A stretch of 64,000 nucleotides of DNA from Chaunax sp. Z400 (taxonomy: Eukaryota; Chordata; Actinopteri; Lophiiformes; Chaunacidae): contig CM075203.1 of NCBI GenBank assembly GCA_037577475.1, positions 23,377,397 to 23,441,396 on the forward strand. The letters are read 5' to 3'. This document shows, one piece after another, positions 39,301 through 48,300 of this stretch. The notes beneath the pieces are model-generated. The model was not told where the DNA came from. It worked only from the letters and a program-made list of their open reading frames with translations, and ran no database searches. Position numbers and translations under genes: made by a program. The stretch's first letter is position 1. The number at the start of each line of letters is the position of its first letter.

Positions 39301-42300
39301 CATCATCATCAAACCAGTAAAACTATATGGAGGCTGACAGATCATCATCATCAAACCAGTAAAACTATATGGTGGCTTTGACTACAGGAAGGACACTGGA
39401 TCTCTCACACCATCCTTTCACTCATGGATCCATCCACAGAATAATATAGTGTACTATAATGTAATATAGTGTATTATTCAGATTCAGGCAACTTTATTGA
39501 TCCCGAGGAGGGTAATTCATTTGCAGCTTACCCCATCCACATTCACACAAACATCATTCAATGTTTTTCAGGTCAAAAAGCTCTAATCAACAAACAGAGG
39601 TCAGTGAAGGACAGCAAGATAAGTACATTTTGTATATTATAGTGTATTATAGTATAGTATAGTGCATTATAGTATAGAATAGTATATTATAGTGTATTAT
39701 AGTGTAGTATAGTATACTATAGTGTATGTATATAGTAGAGTCTATTGTAGTGTAGTAGTGTATTAGCATGTAGTATAGTGTATTATAGTGTAGTTTATTA
39801 TAATGTATTATAATGTAGTATAGTGCAGTATACTGTATTATACTATATTATTATTATTATTATAATTATTATTATATATTATTATAGTGTATTGTAGCGT
39901 AGTATAGTGCAGTATAGTGTATTATAGTGTAGTATAATGTAGTACAGTATTATAGAGTTAGTGTATTATAGTGTAGTATAGAATATTAGCGTATTATAGT
40001 GTAGTGTAGTGTATTGCATAAATACATGCATACATGCATGCATGCATACATAAATGCATGCATACATGCATGCATACATAAATGCATGCATGCATGCATA
40101 CATACATAAATGCATGCATGCATGCATACATACATAAATGCATGCATGCATGTATGTATGTATGCATGTATGCATGTATGCATGCATGCATTTATGTATG
40201 TATGCATGCATGCATATGCATTCATACATATGTATATGTATGTATGTATGTATGTATGTATGCATATGTATGTATGTATGCATATGCATATACACATGCA
40301 TACATACATGCATACAGTGTATTATAGTGTAGTATAATGTATTGGTGTATTATATTGTAGTAGAATGTATTATGATGTATTAGTGTATTAGAGTGTAGTA
40401 GAGTGTATTATGATGTATTAGTGTATTATAGTGTAACATACTGTATTATAGTATATTATAATGTAGTATAATGTATAGCATACTATACTGTATGGATATA
40501 GTATAGTGCAGAATAGAGTATTAGAGTGTATTATCGTGTAGTATAATGTATCATAATGATTAGAGTGTATTATAATGTATTACTGTAGTATAGTGTATTA
40601 TAAGGTATTAGTGTATTATAGTGTATTATAGTGTATCTCAATGTATTATAGAGCAGTATAGTGCATTAGTGTAGTATAGAGTATTATAGTGTAGTATAAT
40701 GTATTAGTGTATTTGAGGGTAGTATAGTGTAGTATAGAGTATTATAGTGTAGTATAATGTATTACAGTGTAGTATAGTGTATTATAGTGTATTATAGTGT
40801 AGTTCAGTGTACTATAGTGTATTATAGTGTAGTTCAGTGTATTATAGTGTAGTATAGAGTATTATAGTGTATCTCAATGTATTATAGAGCAGTATAGTGC
40901 ATTAGTGTAGTATAGAGTATTATAGTGTAGTATAATGTATTAGTGTATTTGAGGGTAGTATAGTGTAGTATAGAGTATTATAGTGTAGTATAATGTATTA
41001 CAGTGTAGTATAGTGTATTATAGTGTATTATAGTGTAGTTCAGTGTACTATAGTGTATTATAGTGTAGTTCAGTGTACTATAGTGTATTATAGTGTAGTT
41101 CAGTGTATTATAGTGTAGTATAGAGTATTATACCATCCTTTCACTCATCCATTTATCCACAGAATGGATTGTTTAAACCCATAAAAAGCTACACTAAGTG
41201 ATGCACAGGTTGACAAACTGCTCAGTGCTGCTGATATGGATCCAGAGCCATTTTAAATGGTTAGATAAAGTTCCTGAAGTGTTAACTTACTGGAACAACA
41301 AATTAACTTTCGCAATATTAATCAATGCTTTATTTCCAAAATGTCCATGGTTAATAGTTTATGACGTGTCATGACCACAGGTTCTTAGAAGAGCTAAGGT
41401 CAACTCTGGGTCATAAAGTACTATGGCAACCAGTCTAGAAAATCACTTTCCATGTGTTTGATTCAATGTACTGAGAAAAACATTTATGTACAACATGGAA
41501 GCAAACCAGGAAGAGAGAGACTGTTCCGACACATGTTGCTGGGTGACCAACATCCGTTGGGACTCCATGTTGTGGTCTGGTATCTAGTTGTTGTCAGATT
41601 TGAACAGACAGTGTGTGTATATGCTTCAGAGCTGGGTGTCATCAGACAGCAGCCAAATTATGGAGCTGGTGTGTGTGTTCGTACCAGTGAAGTCAAAGAA
41701 GTAGGACAGTCTGTTGGCCATCATGGCGCGCTGGCAGCCAGTCATGCTGTAGCCCAGCAGCTCCTCTGGATCTCTGCTGAATGCCTCGCAAGCCTCTGAG
41801 CCACTCACCCCGATGTAGACGCCAGTCTTACTGCCACGCAGCGTGGCCGGGTTCAGTCCTGCATCACATATTTCATTCAGTATTTCAAGCTCTATTTCAA
41901 CTAATACACAGCTTTTAAAAGACGTGATAGAGAAAATACAAATAAGCAATTCAACCACTTTCCAGCATGCAATTCCTGATTTCACTCACTGCCCTTCTCA
42001 TACTGCTTTTCTCCCCTTTTCCTCACCTCCATCTACGATTGCCTCATAGCCAATCTCCAGCATGAGACGGAGCTGGGGGTCCATGGTGTTTGCCTGTTTG
42101 GGGTGGACTCCGAAGAAGGCTGCATCAAAGTGGCTGATATCCTTCAGTTTACCATTTCTCTTTGGAAGTCCGTACAGACCTAGAAAAAAGCAAGACAAAA
42201 GTCATTTTCAAATAATTCCTCTCACAGGAAGTGATCAAATTCATCGAACCAGTTCTTGAGGTTTTCAAAGAAAACTGGGCGTTAGCAGGTATAGATGTTT

Positions 42301-45300
42301 CCTTCTGGGCGGCTGTGGCTCAGTACGAATGCCACCACTGTATAAATGTTGGTGTGAATGGGTGAATTCTGGCTTGTGTTGTAAAGCTTTGAGTGGTCAG
42401 TCAGACCAGAAAGGTTCTATATAATCAGGGGGCACATCGTATTTCTGGTCTGGTTCTCAGAGGTTCACCTGAAGATGTTTCTTGGTGCTCACCTTTACAT
42501 GAAGCAGATATGTTTTAGGTCTCTGTCATCAGTTGTAGCCTCTTGAATCTGAATGACAGGTAATAGCCTCCATTTTTCCAAAAGTCTCTTTCCTCCATAC
42601 AGACATCTGATTGAGTGAAACTTCCCTTGTTTAACAAAGACAATGCTATTCTCATCACATATCTTCTTGAACTCTTCTGTTCTTTCTGTAAATAAAAGCT
42701 TAATAACTTTATAATAGAGCCAGTAAATGTTTCTCAGTACAGGACCATGTGATCAGTGACTGACTTAGTGCAGTTTTCAGTGATGTGTCCGGTACACAGA
42801 ATATTGTTACCTCTCCGACTTCTCAGCCCTGAACCATAGTAAGGAGACCTCCAGTATCAGGCTAGCTAGGTTAACTTAACTCTGGCTCATTGGTTGGTAC
42901 CAAAAACAGAGTCCGGATCTACTCTGAAGCAGAGAACAGGCTCTTTTTTTTAATAGCAGTTAATGCTCAGCCTTAGTCCTCAGTGGAACAATGTGACAAC
43001 AAAACAAAAACCAACAGGATGAAGGTTTTCTCTGAGCATCGCTCTCAGGGCTGCAGGCATACACACATCAACGTAACTTAAAAACTACAACAACCATGCT
43101 CCCCCACGTCACCTGCATCCAATAACCATAAGGCCACCTTCTTAAAGGGCCAGACCTGGCCCATAACACTATGCACAAGGGAATCCCCGATGGCTGCCAT
43201 CTCACCAAATTTAGGAACAACCCCGGTATAAACTCCAACCTGACTACAGCTTCGTTCCAGAATGAAACCACACCCCGCACATCATCATATCACATTTGTT
43301 TTGACCACACATGTTCACCAGTTATGTGCACCCCTGTTTATAAGTACAGTCCATTTATCAATGTTGTATTTATTGGACTTTTTTTGGGGCATTTTATGCC
43401 TTTATTGGACAGGACAGCTGAAGAGGTAACTGGAAATGTGGGAGAGAGAGCCACACAGCTGAGAAACACACAGCTGAGAACTCAGAACAAACCAATCCAG
43501 GAAGATTCAAAATCTTAAGACTTCAAGACACACATTCATCGGATCATCTACAACAGTCTCAAAGCCGGCAGAGGCACCGAGAGACTTGGAGCGGAGAGGC
43601 TTCTTCAAAGCGAGGGGAGGAGGGCATCACTCACTTGCAGCATGCAGTAGATGAGAGGGAGGAAAAATGACTCATCACCAGTGTGAAAGGATAACCAGGG
43701 TCTGCAAAGGAGCTGAACCATCTGGAACCATCTTCCAGTCTCGGTTTGGGAGGCAGACACCCTTCTCTACCTTTAAGAGTAGGCTTAAAACTTTTTTTGA
43801 TAAAGCTTATAATTAAGGCTGGCTTAGGCTAGTCTTTAGCTATGTTGCTATAGGCCTAGACTGCTGGGGACTGTTGGGTCGCATTACGTTGTTTCCTGGT
43901 CTCTGTCCCAAAAAACAGTCGTCACAGCATACTGAACGACTACATGCCTATTGCGCTGACCTCGCACAGTATGAAGACTCTGGAGAGGCTTGTATTGGAT
44001 CATCTAAAACCAATGGTTAAGGATGGTTTGGTTCCCCTGCAGTTTGCATATCAGAACAGCATGGAAGTGGACGATGCCATTATCCATCTTCTCCACAGGA
44101 CCTATTCACATCTGGACAAGTCAGGAAGCACAGTGAGGATGATTTTCTTCGACTTCTCAAGTGCTTTTAACAACATACGGCCTATGCTGCTAGCAGACAA
44201 ACCAAGTACACTGCAGGTGGACAGCTCCTTTGTGACCTGGATCACTGACTACCTCACCGGTAGACCACAATATGTGAGGCTACAGGGTGGTGTGTCAGAC
44301 CTGGTGGTCAGTAACATTGGTGCCCCCAGGGGACTGTCCTCGCTCCATTTTAATTTACAGTGTACACCATTAACTTCACATACAACTGTGACTCATGCCA
44401 TCTACTCCAATGACAGTGTTATAGTGGGATGTGTGAGAGGGGGAGAGGAGGGGGAGTAAAGGAGTGTGATCGAAGCTTTTGTAGATTGGTGTGAAAATAA
44501 CCACCTGTCACTGAACATTGAGAAAACAAAGGATCTGGTGGTTGACTTCAGAAAGGGGAGGTCACCACTTACTCTTGTCTCAATACGGGGGATGGACATC
44601 GACATGGTACAGTCCTACAAATACTTGGGACTGTACCTGGACAATAAACTGGACTGGACAATCAACACACATTACACCTACAAGAAGGGCCTGAGCCGAC
44701 TTTACTTTCTTAGGAAGCTCAGGTCCTTCAATGTTTCCAACATTTTCTATCAGTCAGTGGTAGCCAGTGCTCTGTTTTATGCTGTAGTGTGCTGGGGAAA
44801 CAGTGTGAAATCTGCTGATGCCCATAGGATTGACAAACTTCTTAAGAAGGCAGGGTCAGAGGGGGTCAGTGTCGTTGAGAGGAGGATACTGTCCAAACTC
44901 CTGGACATCATGTACGATCCCTCTCATCCACTGTTTCAGTCTGTTAACAGCTGCAGAAGCACATTCAGTGAGTGATAGACTGATGATGCCCCGCTGTACC
45001 ACTGAGAGAAACCTTAAATCATTCCTTCCTACTGCCATTAAACTGTTTAATACATCACTGTCATAACCCATCAACCATCATACACTGTCTGTGTGCAGTG
45101 AGGCTGTGGTGTCCTCGTTTTAGGTTGGATCTATGTTTTGCCCGTTTACATGTCAACGGTAGGGCCGTGTTTTGAAGTCTCCACTCTGAAACCCATTTTT
45201 TAAAGTCTCCATTTTCAGTCCCCTAAAACGCCGTTCTTATATAAACGGATGGCCGAAACGCAACAGAACTTCTCAGTTTTCTGGAAAAACGTTCTCGTGC

Positions 45301-48300
45301 AAACAGGGCCTTAATCCTGTGATGGAGGGTTTTTTGGGGACTGGGATGATGGTGGAGCGTTTGAAGCAGGAGGGAACTTCAGACAGCTCCAGTGATCTGT
45401 TGAAGATTTGTGTGAAGATGGGGGACAGCTGGTTAGCACAGATTTTCAGGCATTTTATATCTTTTGTCTACATCCTCTTCACAGATCTTCAGTGCAGGTG
45501 GGGGGTCAGTAGGGAGGGGTAATGGGGTGCCACGGTGAGTGGGTGGTTGTATAGGGAACACATTCAGGTCGTTGGCCAGTCGATGGTTTTCCTCAGTGTG
45601 GGGGGATGGTTTCCTGTCGTTGGTTAAGTCATTCAGGCATCTCGAAACTGACTCAGGATTGTTGGCTGAAAACTTATTCCTCATCCTTTCAGTGTAATTA
45701 ATCCCTCTTTGCTACACTGATTTCCTTTGTCAGTCTGTTTCTGGCCTGGTTGAACAGGACTCTGTCCCCACTTCTGTAGGCCTCCTCCTTGGCCTGGCGA
45801 AGCTTTCTGAGGTTGGCTGTAAACCATGGTTTGTCATTGTTGTAGCTGCAGAAGTTTTTTGTCGGCACACACACATGTCTTCACAGAAGCTAATGTAGGA
45901 TGTCACAGAATCAGTGAGTTCATCCAGGTCAGAGGCAGCAGCCTCAAAAACACTCCAATCAGTGCAGTCAAAGCAGGCCTGTAATTCCAACTTTGCCTCG
46001 TTGGTCCATCTCCTCACAATTTTGACCACAGGCTTAGCAGATTTTATTCTTTGCCTGTATGCTGGGAGAAGGTGTACCATACGGTGATCAGAGAGTCCTA
46101 AGGCTGCATGGGGAACGGAGCGATGTGCGTCCTTTAATATAGTGTAGCAGTGGTCCAGTGTGTTTTTATCCCTGGTGGGACATTTAATGTGCTATCTGTA
46201 TTTAGGCAGTTTGTGACTGAGGTTTGCTCTGTTAAAGTCCCCGAGAATAATGTGCAGGGAGTCGATGTTTATGCTCCACGTTAGTTATCAGGTCAGCAAG
46301 GTGTTGTCATGCCTCACTAACACAGGCCTGAGGTGGGATGTAAACACAGAACAGAATAAACGAGGAAAACTCCCATGGTGAATAGAATAGTTTACAATTG
46401 ATGAAAATAGACTCCATCAATGCTAGGGTGACAATAAATATAAATGTTAACATAAAGGAAGGAGAAAAAATATGGAGGCTAAACAACTCACTCTTGCAAG
46501 ATAAAACACTTGCACTTGCGCCAACTTCAGCCTCACTACGGCATACCTTGATCAATGCAAGATCCGCACAAAGGAAGTGGAGAAGTTAATGAAATAGGCA
46601 AAACAGAAATATTATGATGGGGCCAAAGTCCTTCAAACCTTTAGCATACAGCCTTAAAAAACAGAGTAAAAAAGCTCATAATACTAAACTGAAGACAGGA
46701 ATTGGGACAGAAAAAAGAAAAGATTTTGCTGAATATTATGAAAAACTCTATAAAGTTGATGCAAACAATATAGATTTGAAACAAATGAAAATATTCCTAG
46801 ATAACCTTAATCTAAAACAGGTATCAGGGAGGGAAAATGATGAGCTAATTAAAGAAATGACAGCAGAGGAGATATCACAACAAGCTCAAAATGGGCAAAA
46901 CACCAGGAGATGATGGATAAACATTTGGAAAAAAGCTGATAGCACTACTCGTATAGAACTGGGTATTACAAACAGGAACATGGGAAACCATCTATAATTA
47001 CAGTGATTCATAAGGAGGGTAAAGCTGCTACAAAATGCTCCTCATACAGGCCAATATAAATACTGACCATAAAATCATAACTTCAATTATAGCTAAGAAA
47101 TTAAAGGATATTATGCCTGATATAATAGATAATGATAAATGTGGGTTTACGCCAGTTAGGCTGTCAGGTAATGTCAGACAGACTAAATATAATAGACCAT
47201 GCACAGCATAATGGCATCAATCTATCACTTTAAACTTTAGATGTTGAGAAAGCATTTGATCAAGTGAGGTGGCCATTTATATTTGCGATAGTAAGGAGCT
47301 TTGGTTTCCATGAAAAGTTTATGTCTAGAGTAAAGATTAATGGAACACTGATAAGAAAATTTTTGATCCATAAAGGGACCAGACAGGCAGACCCTCACTC
47401 AGCGCATTATATTTGCAATTTGCATTGAAGCGTTAGCGGAAAGTGTAAGAAAAAATAATAATATTAAAGGACTAAGCATAAAGGAAGAGCAACATAAATT
47501 AAAGGTGCAAGCAGCGTTGACGGGCCCTCGCACTCCAGCGCCCATAAGGGCGTGTGCCTGTTGGGCCGTGCGCCAACTTCAGCCTCACTACGGCATACCT
47601 TGATCAATGCAAGGCTCTTTATCTGCATGCATTATTGACACTGACGGAGGGATTGTGATTTGCCTCATTTTGTCCACTATGTGGCACTAGACACCACCTA
47701 ATAATTTTGACTGGTCTTTCACTTTATCATGTGAAGCCCACACCATGAAAATGTAATCAAAATCAAATAAAAATTGTCATACAAGACATTTTTTGCATTT
47801 GCCAGCAGGTGGCGCTATCACTGTTACTCAATATTTTTATGTAGCTGTCTTCAGGGTGGGACTTTAAACATATCTACCAAGTTTCATACATGTGGGTTAA
47901 ACACCTACATGCTTAATTGAAGTTTTCCAGGGGGCGCTGTGGAGCCATTTTGCCACAACCAATCCTGTAAACCATATGAGATCATACTAACACCTTTGAC
48001 AAGTGTGTCAATTTTGGTGAGCATCTGATCTTCCCTGGCCTCTCAACACCAACTTCCTGTTTGATGGCAAACATCAAACGTTCCGCCGCCGCCAGGTGAC
48101 CCCAATTCACAATATTTACAATAATGCTTCATCAAGGCCTTATGGCTGTACTGACTAAATTTGAGGTCATTGTGGTGAATGGCCATATGTCATTTCCTGT
48201 TGCCAGTAGGTGGCTCTATGACTATAGCTAAATTTTGTCATGTGGATGTCTTTAGGGCAGGACTCTTACCAGCATGTGAAGTTTTGTACTGATTGGACCT

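Noticed and set aside
43905..45090. Active LINE reverse transcriptase
   Set aside because: The catalytic aspartate pair is degraded (SND) and a stop lies at 44457, so it is a relic.
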